From assembly GCA_001916005.1 (NCBI GenBank), contig MNRP01000057.1, forward strand, positions 30,194-94,193: DNA of 64,000 bases. The letters run 5' to 3'. Positions 18,909-28,476 of this stretch are shown one piece after another. This DNA comes from Clostridium sp. 26_22. GTDB lineage: Bacteria > Bacillota > Clostridia > TANB77 > CAG-508. The stretch's first letter is position 1. Each line of letters begins with the position of its first letter. The translations under genes were made by a program, and so were the position numbers. The notes beneath the pieces were generated by a model. That model saw nothing but the letters and a program-made list of their open reading frames with translations, was not told the DNA's origin and searched no databases.

Positions 18909-19250
18909 TTATTCTTCTTCATCTGTTTCTGTTTCAGCAATTGTTTTTGCTACGTTATAAATTAATTTTTGTTTTGCTGGTGAAACACTTTTTATTAAAT
19001 CTGTAAATTCTTTATCTAAGTAATTTTGTGAACTACTTGATGCACCATTTAAAAGGTAACCTTCTGTTACATCTAATAAACCACATAATTGGTTTAATCT
19101 TTTTAAATTTATATGAGAATTTCCTCTTTCTACTCTACTTAAAAAAGCTACAGAAATATCAATTTGGTCTGCTAAATCTTCTTGTGTCATATTTTTTGCA
19201 AGTCTAGCTTGTTTAATTCTAGAACCTATAACACTATAGTCTAAAGCCAC
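18909..19250 (-). CDS. XRE-family HTH regulator
   Basis: The 113-residue protein has a full HTH_3 domain (IKQARLAKNMTQEDLADQIDISVAFLSRVERG) and an acidic C-terminus ending ETDEEE. The GTG at 19248-19250 was chosen because the upstream AGGAAGGTG fits as its ribosome-binding site; a GTG at 19259 lies inside that site. It resembles SinR-like or immunity-type regulators without a linked target. No operator is obvious upstream. Confidence 0.85.
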   Translation of the reverse strand: MALDYSVIGSRIKQARLAKNMTQEDLADQIDISVAFLSRVERGNSHINLKRLNQLCGLLDVTEGYLLNGASSSSQNYLDKEFTDLIKSVSPAKQKLIYNVAKTIAETETDEEE

Positions 19251-19367
19251 TATAATCACCTTCCTATCTTTTTTATATAATATATCATTTAACTTATAAG
19301 TTTTGAAGATACTATTTGTTAAAAATAAACTAATATGTTATATTATATACTTTTTATAATAAAAAAA

Positions 19368-19409
19368 CAAAACTATAGCAATATTATTTTATATAAGCTA
19401 ATAGTTTTG
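19368..19409 (-). terminator. Terminator of the sortase gene
   Basis: On the minus strand, CAAAACTATTAGC and GCTATAGTTTTG pair around an AT-rich loop and are followed by seven T. Confidence 0.8.
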
Positions 19410-19418
19410 CTTTATTAA

Positions 19419-20204
19419 TTATTTTACTTCTTTACATTTTACAACTACTCTTAATTTACTGTCATTTGTACAAGTAATTAATGTCAATTCTTTCTTTCCT
19501 CCTGTCATTTGTGTTGTACAACTTGTATCGTTTGGATCTACTGTATATACATCATATACTTTATATGTTAATGTTCTTTTTGATAAATCTGTTAATTGAA
19601 TTTCATCTCCAACTACCAAACTTGGAACTTTACTAAAGAATTTTTCATTTCTATAATTGTGTCCTACAATACAGAAGTTTCCTATTTCATTTGGATTTCC
19701 ACCATGATATTTAACTGGTGATATTTTCAATAAATCTTCTGTTTCTTCTAAAGAACCTGTCTCTCCTTGTACAACAGAATAATTCAATTTTATTTTTGGA
19801 ATACTTATTTTTGCAACTGTTGTATATGTACTACCTTTAGCAGTTGTCTTTTTTTCTGCTTGCACACTTGGCGCTGTTGATACTGTTGTTGTATTATTTG
19901 TTGTTTCTGTTTCAACTACGTCTTCACCATTATCTTCTGCATCATCTAAAACTACTAACAAGATATTATCTTTTGCTATTGTTGTGTCTGTTTGTGCATC
20001 TTGTGATAATAGTTGGTTCATATCTTCTAATATTTGCTGTGATGTTTCTTCGCTTTTATTTCTATCATATTCTGCATAAATATATAAAGATGTTAGAATG
20101 CATACTAGAAATATAGATATTAAGAAATCAAATTTATACATTTTCTTTTTTCTTTTTAATTCTGGTGTTATATATAGTTTTTTTGTAACTAATATTTGAT
20201 TCAT
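19419..20204 (-). CDS. Sortase (class D-like)
   Basis: The 261-residue protein has a Lys-rich N-terminus, a signal-anchor helix at about 25-44, a low-complexity Thr/Glu linker, and the sortase barrel. Catalytic His is in IVGHNYR, catalytic Cys in TLITCTND, and Arg in KLRVVVKC. TLxTC plus a single N-terminal anchor fits class D/E sortases that attach LPxTG-type proteins to the wall. No LPxTG substrate was noticed in this window, so the partner is elsewhere. It is monocistronic with its own terminator. Confidence 0.88.
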   Translation of the reverse strand: MNQILVTKKLYITPELKRKKKMYKFDFLISIFLVCILTSLYIYAEYDRNKSEETSQQILEDMNQLLSQDAQTDTTIAKDNILLVVLDDAEDNGEDVVETETTNNTTTVSTAPSVQAEKKTTAKGSTYTTVAKISIPKIKLNYSVVQGETGSLEETEDLLKISPVKYHGGNPNEIGNFCIVGHNYRNEKFFSKVPSLVVGDEIQLTDLSKRTLTYKVYDVYTVDPNDTSCTTQMTGGKKELTLITCTNDSKLRVVVKCKEVK

Positions 20205-20284
20205 GCTAACCTCCTTATATTTTTTATAACAATTTTATTATAACATATTTATTGTTTATTTCAAATACTTATTACAAATATTTT

Positions 20285-21139
20285 TTATATGTTATTAGAA
20301 ATTTCAGCAAAATTTTCTAATGTTAATTCTTCTGGTCTTACATTTTCATTTAAGTTTAATTTTTTTAATATCTCTGCTCCCTGTGTTTTGTTTTCTATCA
20401 TCTTTGTATTTACTAATGAATTTAATAATGTTTTTCTTCTTTGTGTAAATGCATTTTTTATTGTTTTAAACATTTTTTCTTTACTTTCTGGTTTCACAGG
20501 CGGTTCTTTTCTTATATTTAATTTTATTACTTTTGATGTAACTTCTGGTGCTGGTATAAATGAGTCTTTTGGGACTTCTAATATTGCTTCTGTTTCAGCA
20601 TAATAGTATACAGAGTATGTTATTGCTCCTGTATTTTTCTTTCCTGGTATTGCAATTATTCTATCTGCAACTTCTTTTTGTATCATAACTGTTATGCTTT
20701 CTAAGTCTAATTCTTCTTCTAGTAATTTCATTATGATTGGTGTAGTTATATAATATGGTAAATTTGCAACTATTTTTGCTTGTTTTAGATTTTCTTTTTC
20801 TTTTTGTTCTTTTATTAATGTATGTAAATCTACTTTTAATACATCTTCATTTAGTATTTCTAAATTTTTGTATAATGCAAATCTATCATTTAATATTTTT
20901 AGCATTTTTGTATCTAATTCTATACAAACTACTTTTCCTGCTTTTTCTAATAATTCTTTTGTCAATGTACCTAATCCAGGTCCTATTTCTATAACTAAAT
21001 CTTCTTTTGTTATATTACTACATTCAACTATACTGCTAACTACATTTTCATTTATTAAGAAATTTTGTCCTAGACTTTTGTTGGCTCTTATGTTGTATTT
21101 GTTAATTATAAATCTTGTTTCTTCTAAAATATTATTCAT
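20285..21139 (-). CDS. rsmA: 16S rRNA dimethyladenosine transferase
   Basis: The 284-residue protein has NKSLGQNFLINENVV, the SAM-binding motif EIGPGLGTLTKELL, and the catalytic motif NLPYYITTPI of KsgA/RsmA. It dimethylates two adjacent adenosines at the 3' end of 16S rRNA during 30S maturation. Confidence 0.95.
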   Translation of the reverse strand: MNNILEETRFIINKYNIRANKSLGQNFLINENVVSSIVECSNITKEDLVIEIGPGLGTLTKELLEKAGKVVCIELDTKMLKILNDRFALYKNLEILNEDVLKVDLHTLIKEQKEKENLKQAKIVANLPYYITTPIIMKLLEEELDLESITVMIQKEVADRIIAIPGKKNTGAITYSVYYYAETEAILEVPKDSFIPAPEVTSKVIKLNIRKEPPVKPESKEKMFKTIKNAFTQRRKTLLNSLVNTKMIENKTQGAEILKKLNLNENVRPEELTLENFAEISNNI

Positions 21140-21194
21140 ACTCTCTCCTTCTAATATTTATTATTATACTAGAATTTGTTGAATATTTCAAGTT

Positions 21195-21569
21195 TTATAC
21201 TTCAACCACTTCAATATTTTTTATATGATTAAGCCAATCTTTTTTTCCTTTTATTATTATTTCAATAACATCAAATCTAATAAATTGATTGTTATTTTTG
21301 TTTTTATATAAATAGTATCTTGCAGTTTTATACATATGTTTTCTTTTATTTATAGTTACTGCATCTTTGGGTCTTCCATATTTTGAATTTGTCCTAGTTT
21401 TTACTTCTATAAAAACTATTTCTCTTGTATCTTTTTCTTCTGCTATTATATCTATTTCACCTTGTTTTGAATAAAAATTTTTTTCGATAATTGTATATTT
21501 ATTTTTTATTAAATATTTTTCTGCTATTTTTTCTCCTAATTTTCCTAAATTGTAATTGTATTTTTCCAT
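21195..21569 (-). CDS. YraN/UPF0102 family endonuclease-like protein
   Basis: The 124-residue protein has the small restriction-endonuclease-like core G-E-x-A-x-x-YL, QGEIDIIAEE and IVFIEVKTRTN (Glu, Asp, Glu-x-Lys). The biochemical role is not firmly established. It starts one base after dprA and is thus in the comM-dprA-yraN unit, a common grouping in Firmicutes. Confidence 0.9.
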   Translation of the reverse strand: MEKYNYNLGKLGEKIAEKYLIKNKYTIIEKNFYSKQGEIDIIAEEKDTREIVFIEVKTRTNSKYGRPKDAVTINKRKHMYKTARYYLYKNKNNNQFIRFDVIEIIIKGKKDWLNHIKNIEVVEV

Positions 21570-21570
21570 T

Positions 21571-22440
21571 TCACACCCTCTTTCGATAATTTTGACCTGG
21601 CAAGGCTTCTATTTTTTCTTCCAGCTCTAACATCATTAATTTGTAACTAATATCTTGAATTGGAATATTAGATTTTTTTATTATTTCGTTTATGTGTATA
21701 CTTCCATTGGTTGGTATTAATTTATATATTTCCATATATTCTTCTTTTATATTTGTATTAGTAATTTTCTTTTTTGTAGTTTTTGTTTTTTTCAATTTTA
21801 AATATTTATAATTTTCTATAATATCATTTACACTTGTAACTAAAATTGCTCCTTCTTTTATCAAATTATTTGGTGTAATACCTTTAGGATTTTCTAAACT
21901 TGATGGTATACAAAACACTAATTTTTCTTGTTCTCTTGTTAGTCTTGCTGTTACACTTGTTCCACTTCTTTTTCCACCTTCAACTACTAATGTTCCTAAA
22001 GCTAATCCACTTACAATTCTATTTCTTTCTAAAAATTTATTTGAAGTTGCTTTTTCATTTTCTTGATATTCTGTAATTATTAAACCATTATTTTCTAATA
22101 TCTGATTGTATAGTTTTTGATTTTCTTTTGGATAAATATTAGAATGTCCACTTGGTATTACAGCAATAGTATTTCCATTTGCTTCAAGTGTACTAATATG
22201 AGCATATGAGTCAATTCCAAGTGCCATTCCACTTATTATCGTGATACCGAATTCTGCTAATTCCTTTGCAAATTTTTTTGCCATTTTTTCTCCATATTGT
22301 GTGCAATTTCTCGCTCCCACTATTGCAATACCTGGTGTTTTTAATAGTTTAATATTTCCTTTTAAATATAATCGTTTGGGTGGATTTTTAATTTGCTTTA
22401 AACTTTCTGGGTATTCTTTATCTTCTATTGTAATTTTCAT
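21571..22440 (-). CDS. dprA: DNA processing protein DprA
   Basis: The 289-residue protein has the Rossmann-like DprA core: GIAIVGARNCTQYG, ISGMALGIDSYAH, VIPSGHSNIYPKEN and VVEGGKRSGTSVTA. A C-terminal winged-helix segment (GSIHINEIIKKSNIP) follows. It loads RecA on single-stranded DNA during uptake. Its ATG overlaps the comM stop as TAATG, so the two are translationally coupled. Confidence 0.95.
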   Translation of the reverse strand: MKITIEDKEYPESLKQIKNPPKRLYLKGNIKLLKTPGIAIVGARNCTQYGEKMAKKFAKELAEFGITIISGMALGIDSYAHISTLEANGNTIAVIPSGHSNIYPKENQKLYNQILENNGLIITEYQENEKATSNKFLERNRIVSGLALGTLVVEGGKRSGTSVTARLTREQEKLVFCIPSSLENPKGITPNNLIKEGAILVTSVNDIIENYKYLKLKKTKTTKKKITNTNIKEEYMEIYKLIPTNGSIHINEIIKKSNIPIQDISYKLMMLELEEKIEALPGQNYRKRV

Positions 22441-23978
22441 TAAAATTTATCTCCATATTTTTTGTCTAAACTTCTATATTGAATTGCTTCTGCAATATGC
22501 TTTTCTTCTATTTTTTCTTTATTTTCTAAATCTGCAATTGTTCTTGCAACTTTTAAAATTTTATAATATGCTCTAGCACTTAATCCTAATTTTTCAAATG
22601 CAATTTCTAACATTTTTTTGCTAACATTATTTAATTCACAATATTTTTCAGTCATTTTAGGTGTTAATTCTGAGTTTGAAAATATTTTTTCTTTTTTATA
22701 TCTTTCATTTTGTATTTGTCTCGCAAAATTTACTCTTTTTCTTATCATTTGCGAAGTTTCTAATTTTTGATTTTGTTGTAATTTTTGATATTTTACTGAT
22801 TTTACTTCAATATGTATATCTATTCTATCTAATAAAGGTCCACTTATTTTTCCTAAATATTTTTCTATCATTTGTTTAGTACATGTACATTCTTTTTCTG
22901 TGCTTCCATAATAGCCACACGGACATGGATTCATACTTGCTATCAACATAAAATTTGCTGGATAATTTACTGATGAATATACTCTAGAAATTGTTATAAA
23001 TCTATCTTCTAGTGGACCTCTTAACACTTCAAGTGTGTTTCTATTAAATTCTGGTAATTCATCTAAAAATAATACTCCATAATGTGCTAAACTTATTTCT
23101 CCTGGTTGTGGAACTCTACCTCCTCCTACCATAGATGTTGGAGATATTGTATGGTGTGGACTTCTAAATGGTCTTTTTGTAATTATTCCAATTTGACTAT
23201 TTAATTTTCCAGATATACTATGAATTTTAGTTATTTCTAAGGCTTCTTCAAAAGTCAAATCTGGTAATATTGTTGGCAATCTTCTTGCAAGCATAGTTTT
23301 TCCAGCCCCTGGGCTTCCTATTAACAAACAATTATGAGCTCCTGCTGCTGAAATCTCTAATGCTCTTTTTACATTTTCCTGTCCTTTAACATCTGAAAAG
23401 TCTAATATATTGTTTTCTGATTTATTTAAAATTTCATTTAAATTTATACTTTCATTTGATATTTGAATTCTTCCATTTAAATAATTAATACATTCTTTTA
23501 AATTTGATACTGCAACAACTTCTAATTCTTTTATAATTAAAGCTTCTCTTTCATTTGATTTTGGTAAAATCACTCTTTTAATTCCTAAATTTAATGCTTC
23601 AATACACATTGGCAATACACCGTTTATATGATTTATTTTTCCATCAAGTGATAATTCTCCTATAAAAATCGTATTTTCTAAATTTTTATTATTAATTTCT
23701 TTTAAGGCTCCTAAAACACTAATTGCAATTGGTAAATCATAACTTGTTCCCCATTTTCTTATATCTGCTGGTGCTAAATTAATTAAAATTTTTCTACTTG
23801 GGAATTCTATTCTTGAATTTTTAATTGCTGTTCTTATTCTTTCTTTAGATTCTTTAACACTTGTATCTGGTAGTCCTACTATAGAAAAGTCTGGTAAACC
23901 TCCTGTGATATCTGTTTGTACTTCTATGAGTTCTCCTTCTAATCCATTTAGCGCTATTGTTTTTATGATTGATAACAT
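22440..23978 (-). CDS. comM: ComM/YifB-family AAA+ ATPase (Mg-chelatase-like)
   Basis: The 512-residue protein has an N-terminal S5-like domain (LNGLEGELIEVQTDI, GLPDTSVKESKERI), Walker A GSPGAGKTMLARR, Walker B GVLFLDELPEF, and a C-terminal Mg_chelatase_C region. In transformable bacteria ComM is a branch-migration helicase for integrating incoming DNA. The start was set at the ATG at 23976-23978, which has AAAGGAG upstream; an in-frame extension upstream lacks a ribosome-binding site and does not resemble the family. Confidence 0.94.
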   Translation of the reverse strand: MLSIIKTIALNGLEGELIEVQTDITGGLPDFSIVGLPDTSVKESKERIRTAIKNSRIEFPSRKILINLAPADIRKWGTSYDLPIAISVLGALKEINNKNLENTIFIGELSLDGKINHINGVLPMCIEALNLGIKRVILPKSNEREALIIKELEVVAVSNLKECINYLNGRIQISNESINLNEILNKSENNILDFSDVKGQENVKRALEISAAGAHNCLLIGSPGAGKTMLARRLPTILPDLTFEEALEITKIHSISGKLNSQIGIITKRPFRSPHHTISPTSMVGGGRVPQPGEISLAHYGVLFLDELPEFNRNTLEVLRGPLEDRFITISRVYSSVNYPANFMLIASMNPCPCGYYGSTEKECTCTKQMIEKYLGKISGPLLDRIDIHIEVKSVKYQKLQQNQKLETSQMIRKRVNFARQIQNERYKKEKIFSNSELTPKMTEKYCELNNVSKKMLEIAFEKLGLSARAYYKILKVARTIADLENKEKIEEKHIAEAIQYRSLDKKYGDKF

Positions 23979-24012
23979 AATTTGCTCCTTTCTTTTATAA
24001 TTTGTTATTGAT

Positions 24013-24240
24013 AAAAAATTCAAGACTATGTGAGATGAATGATGTGAATAATTGCTTTTTCGGCTCAATACATGATTTAAGAAATTCTAAATTAATTTTT
24101 TGGGACCCTTTCACTTAGTCCTCGCTAATCGCTCGACGTGAACATTCCCCCAAAAATTAATTAAGAATTTCTAAAATCATTCCAATCACACTCAAAAGCA
24201 ATTATTCACATCATTCATCTCACATAGTCTCGAATTTTTT
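24013..24240. repeat. Long foldback (inverted-repeat) element
   Basis: The two outer arms, 24013-24059 and 24194-24240, are 47-nt inverted repeats with a single mismatch (GACTATGTGAGATGAATGAT and its complement are central to each). Inside, a second looser inverted repeat (around 24072-24104 and 24145-24180) and a central TTCAC...GTGAA hairpin extend pairing almost to the middle. The centre is visibly more GC-rich than its surroundings. It fills the intergenic space between the divergent comM and PBP genes. It may be a MITE-like element or encode a structured RNA. I see no coding capacity and no clear target-site duplication. Confidence 0.8.
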
Positions 24241-24307
24241 GCTAGCAATTACATATTTAATATATTTTTAAATTTTTATTGATTTTTCACCTTGTTTAAT
24301 ATAAAAT

Positions 24308-26665
24308 ATGGTTATCAAATTAAACAAAAGAGTGGTGAAAATTTTGAATAAATCCCAAAATAATAAAAAGAAAATAAATTCTAATAAAAAAATAGAAAAA
24401 AATAAACAAAAAATTTCAAAAAATAAAAAAAGTAACGTTGTTAAAATGGAATCAGATTTTGAGTCACAAAACTTTATAAATATTAAAAAATTAAGAAACA
24501 TATTTATTGTTGTTATTTTAATATTAGCATTGTTAATTGGTAGAATTGCATATCTTCAATTTTTTGAAGGCAGTTACTTAAAATCTTTAGCATATCAACA
24601 ACAAAATATTAATCAGATTATAAGTCCTAAAAGAGGTTCTATATATGATTCAACTGGAAAAATTTTGGCTACAAGTGCTACTGTTGATACTATCACAATT
24701 AATCCTAGTAGAATAAAGAATTCTAAAGATGATTCTAAAACTCAGGAATTAAAAGAAAAAGTAGCAAAGGCTTTAGCTGATATTTTTGAATTAGATTATG
24801 ATCAAACTTTAGAAAAAGTTAATAGCACTGCACAGGTTGAAACTATTGCAAAAAAAGTTGAACAAGATAAGGTTGAAACTTTAAAATCTTGGATGAAAGA
24901 AAATAAAGTTACTGTTGGCATTAATATTGATGAAGATACTAAAAGATATTACCCTTATAATACTGTATTATCACAAGTTATAGGTTCTTATGGAGAAGAT
25001 AAAGGTTTATCTGGAATTGAAAATGCATGGGATTCTGTTTTATCTGGTACACCAGGAAAAATAGTAAGTTCTAAGAGTGCAAGTCAAGAGGAAATTCCAA
25101 ATGCTGAAGAATCTTATATTGCAGCTGAAAATGGAAGTGATTTAACACTTACTATAAATTATAATGTTCAAACTATTGTTGAAGAATATTTGAAACAGGC
25201 TGTTGAAAATAACTCTTGTGAAAATGGTGGAAGTTGTATCGTTATGAATCCTAAAACTGGAGATATTTTAGCTATGGCTACATATCCAAATTATGATTTA
25301 AATACTCCTTTTACACCAAATGAAACTTTAGCAAAAACTTATGACAGCTTAAGTTCTAGTGAAAAAATAGACGCTATTTATAAAATGTGGTCAAATAAAT
25401 CTGTTTCTGAACTATATGAACCTGGTTCTGTATTTAAAACAGTAACTTCTGCAATTGCTCTAGAAGAGAATATTACTGATACTGATGTTGAAGGAGATTT
25501 TACTTGTATTGGTTATGAAATGGTTAATGGTGTAAAAATTAATTGTTGGAAAAATTACGATCCACATGGTTCTCAAACTTTAAGAAAAGCTTTGATGAAT
25601 TCTTGTAACCCTGCATTTATGCAACTTGGTGCTAGAATTGGTACAACTACATTGTATAAATATTATAAAGCTTTTGGTCTTTTTGATAAAACTGGTATCG
25701 ATTTACCTGGAGAAGCAAATTCTTTATTCACAGAAGAGCAAAAAGTTGGACCAGTTGAAAGAGCTACAATGTCTTTTGGTCAAAGGCTTAGCATTACACC
25801 TTTACAAATGATTACTGCTGTTTCAGCAATTGCAAATGATGGTATTTTAATGAAACCTAGAATTGTAAAACAAATCACAAATACAGATACTGGTGCTATT
25901 ACAAATATAGAACCTACAACTGTTAGACAAGTAGTTTCAAAAGAAACTTCTCAAAAAGTAAAATCTATGATGGAATCTGTTGTTACTAAAGGTACGGGAG
26001 GTCGTGGTGCTGTTGCTGGTTATTCTATAGGTGGGAAAACTGGTACTTCTGAACCAACTGATGATAAAAAGGAAACAGAAGGTTATGTTGCATCTTATGT
26101 TGCAATCTCACCAATTGAAGATACTCGAGTTGTTTTATTATTAACTTTATACAAACCAAGTGAAAGCAATCATCAAGGTGGACAAGTTGCAGGACCTGTT
26201 GTTTCTCAAATGCTAACTAAAATATTACCTGAATTAGGTATTCCTTCAAATGAAACAACATCTGAAGATGACTCTAATTTAATTACTGTACCTGATATAA
26301 GAAATAAAACAATAACTGAAGCTGAAAAAATTCTTAAAAATGCTGGATTTACAACTAAAATAACAACTTCAAATGATAAGAATAGTACACAAGTTATTGA
26401 TCAAGTTCCAAAGCCTGGTGTGTCATTAGCTAAAAATTCTATAATAATGTTATATGACCAAAGTGTTAGAACTACAACTACAGTTCCTGATCTTACAGGA
26501 AAATCTGCTTCACAAGCTACTAGTGAGCTAAAGAACTTAAATTTGAATATTAGTATTACTGGAAGTGGTGTCATAATTTCACAAGATCCAGCTAAAGGTT
26601 CTAAAGTTGATGAAGGTACTGTTATAAAAGTTACTTTAAAGCCTGCTACTACAGATGTTCATTAA
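24308..26665 (+). CDS. Class B penicillin-binding protein with two PASTA domains (SpoVD/FtsI type)
   Basis: The protein is up to 785 residues. It has a very Lys/Asn-rich cytoplasmic N-terminus (about 55 residues), a membrane helix at about 62-80, a dimerisation region beginning RGSIYDSTGKILA, and a transpeptidase with S374-x-x-K (SVFK), S432-C-N and K577-T-G-T. Two C-terminal PASTA repeats start at VPDIRNKTITEAE and VPDLTGKSASQAT. It cross-links peptidoglycan at the septum or spore cortex. The ATG at 24308 has no clear ribosome-binding site; a TTG at 24344 preceded by AGAGTGGTG is a credible alternative that keeps the membrane helix. Confidence 0.92.
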   Translation: MVIKLNKRVVKILNKSQNNKKKINSNKKIEKNKQKISKNKKSNVVKMESDFESQNFINIKKLRNIFIVVILILALLIGRIAYLQFFEGSYLKSLAYQQQNINQIISPKRGSIYDSTGKILATSATVDTITINPSRIKNSKDDSKTQELKEKVAKALADIFELDYDQTLEKVNSTAQVETIAKKVEQDKVETLKSWMKENKVTVGINIDEDTKRYYPYNTVLSQVIGSYGEDKGLSGIENAWDSVLSGTPGKIVSSKSASQEEIPNAEESYIAAENGSDLTLTINYNVQTIVEEYLKQAVENNSCENGGSCIVMNPKTGDILAMATYPNYDLNTPFTPNETLAKTYDSLSSSEKIDAIYKMWSNKSVSELYEPGSVFKTVTSAIALEENITDTDVEGDFTCIGYEMVNGVKINCWKNYDPHGSQTLRKALMNSCNPAFMQLGARIGTTTLYKYYKAFGLFDKTGIDLPGEANSLFTEEQKVGPVERATMSFGQRLSITPLQMITAVSAIANDGILMKPRIVKQITNTDTGAITNIEPTTVRQVVSKETSQKVKSMMESVVTKGTGGRGAVAGYSIGGKTGTSEPTDDKKETEGYVASYVAISPIEDTRVVLLLTLYKPSESNHQGGQVAGPVVSQMLTKILPELGIPSNETTSEDDSNLITVPDIRNKTITEAEKILKNAGFTTKITTSNDKNSTQVIDQVPKPGVSLAKNSIIMLYDQSVRTTTTVPDLTGKSASQATSELKNLNLNISITGSGVIISQDPAKGSKVDEGTVIKVTLKPATTDVH

Positions 26666-26686
26666 AGATAATATTTATTAAATACT

Positions 26687-26712
26687 AAGAGGAAATTTAC
26701 TTTTCCTCTTTT
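26687..26712 (+). terminator. Terminator of the PBP gene
   Basis: AAGAGGAAA and TTTCCTCTT enclose a 6-nt loop, followed by a T-tract. It lies between convergent genes. Confidence 0.88.
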
Positions 26713-27348
26713 TTATTCCATTTTTTCGTGTTTCCAATAATTTTCTAATAATTCATCTAGTCTTTTTATATACTTATTATCTTGTTTTGCTCTATCAATT
26801 AATTCTTGATTATCTCCTTTTAAATATGCTACCCATTGTTCTTTTCCTTCAAATTTTGTTAATTTGTCTGATTGAAATTTTGGTAATTGTATAATATTAA
26901 ATTCTAATTCTTCTGTTTTTACATATTTTTCATTACATTCTATTTTTATTTTCTTGCTAAAATTCTCAAAAGAAAAATAGATAAAATCTAAAATATTTAT
27001 TGTTATTGTCCTACAAAATTCTCTTTTTGTGTCATGTTCTAATTGATTTAAATGTATTTGTTCATAATACATTAATATTTTTGTTGGAATATATTTTCCA
27101 TCGATAAATTGGATTCCAACATTTAATTCTTCATTATCATCTTTTGTTATTCTTACATCTGCAATGCCAAAATTTTCCTCACTTGGCAAATATTTTGCTT
27201 TTTTATATAAATATGGATTCAGCTCTATTGTTTTTATTTTTATCTCCAAAATACTTTCAATTATATCTTTTAAAATATCTATACTTTCTTTTGAATTTAA
27301 TACTTTTCTAAGCACAAAATTGCTTTTTGATACAAATTTCCTATTCAA
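26713..27348 (-). CDS. Rpn/PD-(D/E)XK nuclease family protein lacking the usual catalytic Glu
   Basis: The 211-residue protein aligns by eye with the PDDEXK_2 type. It has LKDIIESILEIKI, FGIADVRIT (catalytic Asp position), ELNVGIQF where the family usually has IEMQ or IEHQ, then KILMYYEQIHLNQL. The Gly in place of Glu suggests an inactive or altered nuclease. It is only distantly like the copies at 1720 and 54528. Upstream (27499-27526) lies a sequence nearly repeated upstream of the third Rpn gene. Confidence 0.75.
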   Translation of the reverse strand: MNRKFVSKSNFVLRKVLNSKESIDILKDIIESILEIKIKTIELNPYLYKKAKYLPSEENFGIADVRITKDDNEELNVGIQFIDGKYIPTKILMYYEQIHLNQLEHDTKREFCRTITINILDFIYFSFENFSKKIKIECNEKYVKTEELEFNIIQLPKFQSDKLTKFEGKEQWVAYLKGDNQELIDRAKQDNKYIKRLDELLENYWKHEKME

Positions 27349-27498
27349 TTATTATATCAGTCCTCCTTATATTATTTTTTTATTGGGTATTTTTTAGATT
27401 TTAATTATATTAAAAATTGAAATAAATTTTGATTTAAAATTGTTTTGATTATAATATCATTTTTATATTATGTCAATAGTTTTTCTATTTTTATTTAA

Positions 27499-27526
27499 AC
27501 TTTTCATCGCATATTTCGACAAAGTC
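27499..27526. repeat. Short repeat upstream of Rpn-type gene (copy A, contains TGTCGAA)
   Basis: ACTTTTCATCGCATATTTCG and the following ACA match 55813-55835 at about 21 of 23 bases. Both lie 150-190 bp upstream of an Rpn-type start and just beyond the stop of another minus-strand gene. The TGTCGAA on the minus strand equals the known core of a Spo0A box, but a 7-mer is not conclusive here. Confidence 0.5.
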
Positions 27527-27531
27527 TGACA

Positions 27532-28410
27532 TTATTTAAATAAATGCCAGACTTTTATTACTTCATCTATACTTTCTTTTGGAGTGGATGCTCCTGCCAT
27601 AATTCCCACTTTTTCTATTGTCGATAAATCCATATTTTTCAATGTTTCTTCAGCTTCTTTTCCATTTTCTACAGATATACTATTATGGCAATTTTGTTTT
27701 GCTATTTCATATAATTTCTTTGTATTTGAGCTATTTTTTCCGCCAATTATTATCATTAACTCAACTTGTTTTGATAACTTTTCTGTTTCTTTTTGTCTTG
27801 TTTCTGTTGCTAGACAAATTGTATTTTTTATTACTAGCTCAACATTTTCTGATATTTTTTCTTTTATTATTTTAGTTATATTTTCAAATTTAGCAACACT
27901 ATATGTTGTTTGTGATATTATTAATAATTTTTCAATTTGACTATTTTCAAATTTTTCTATTGCCTTATGAACATCATCTTCTTTTTCTATTAAAGAAAAA
28001 TTTTTTCCACAGTAACTTTTTATTCCTATAACTTCAGGATGTTTTTCTGCTCCTGTTAGAATTATATAATAACCTTTGTTTGCATATTCTTCTGCTATTT
28101 TATGTATTTTTAAAACATTTGAACAAGTATAATCCACTAATTCTAAATTATTAATTTTAGCTTTTTCATATATATTTTTCTCGACTCCATGTGCTCTTAG
28201 TATAACTTTTGCATTTTTATCTTTTGTTTCATTTATATCTTCAATTATTTTTATTCCTTTATTTTTTAAATCTTCTATAACTTCTTTGTTATGAACCAAT
28301 TCTCCTAAGCAGTATGTTTTTTTATTTTTCTTTGATTCTTCTATTGCTCCATCAACAGCTCTTTTTACTCCATAACAAAATCCTGCTGTTTTTCCTATTA
28401 TTATTTCCAT
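27532..28410 (-). CDS. ispH: 4-hydroxy-3-methylbut-2-enyl diphosphate reductase
   Basis: The 292-residue protein has the three cluster-binding Cys residues C12 (AGFCYGVKRA), C96 (DYTCSN) and C199 (NTICLATE), and conserved His in LVHNKEVI and EKHPEVIG. It performs the last step of the MEP pathway, giving IPP and DMAPP, using a [4Fe-4S] cluster. The ribosome-binding site is AAAAAGGAA. It is transcribed after the WalR-like gene, but a terminator lies between them. Confidence 0.95.
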   Translation of the reverse strand: MEIIIGKTAGFCYGVKRAVDGAIEESKKNKKTYCLGELVHNKEVIEDLKNKGIKIIEDINETKDKNAKVILRAHGVEKNIYEKAKINNLELVDYTCSNVLKIHKIAEEYANKGYYIILTGAEKHPEVIGIKSYCGKNFSLIEKEDDVHKAIEKFENSQIEKLLIISQTTYSVAKFENITKIIKEKISENVELVIKNTICLATETRQKETEKLSKQVELMIIIGGKNSSNTKKLYEIAKQNCHNSISVENGKEAEETLKNMDLSTIEKVGIMAGASTPKESIDEVIKVWHLFK

Positions 28411-28444
28411 ATTTCTTATTCCTTTTTATATTTCTTCTTTATAC

Positions 28445-28471
28445 AAAAAAAGGGCTTTTAAAGTCCTTTTT
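28445..28471 (-). terminator. Terminator of the WalR-like regulator gene
   Basis: AAAAAGGACTTT and AAAGCCCTTTTT form a G-T-tolerant stem with a T-tail, six bases after the stop at 28477. Confidence 0.82.
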
Positions 28472-28476
28472 CCATT

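Noticed and set aside
24013..24240. Ordinary terminator
   Set aside because: Arms are far too long, no gene ends on either side, and the centre is not a short loop.
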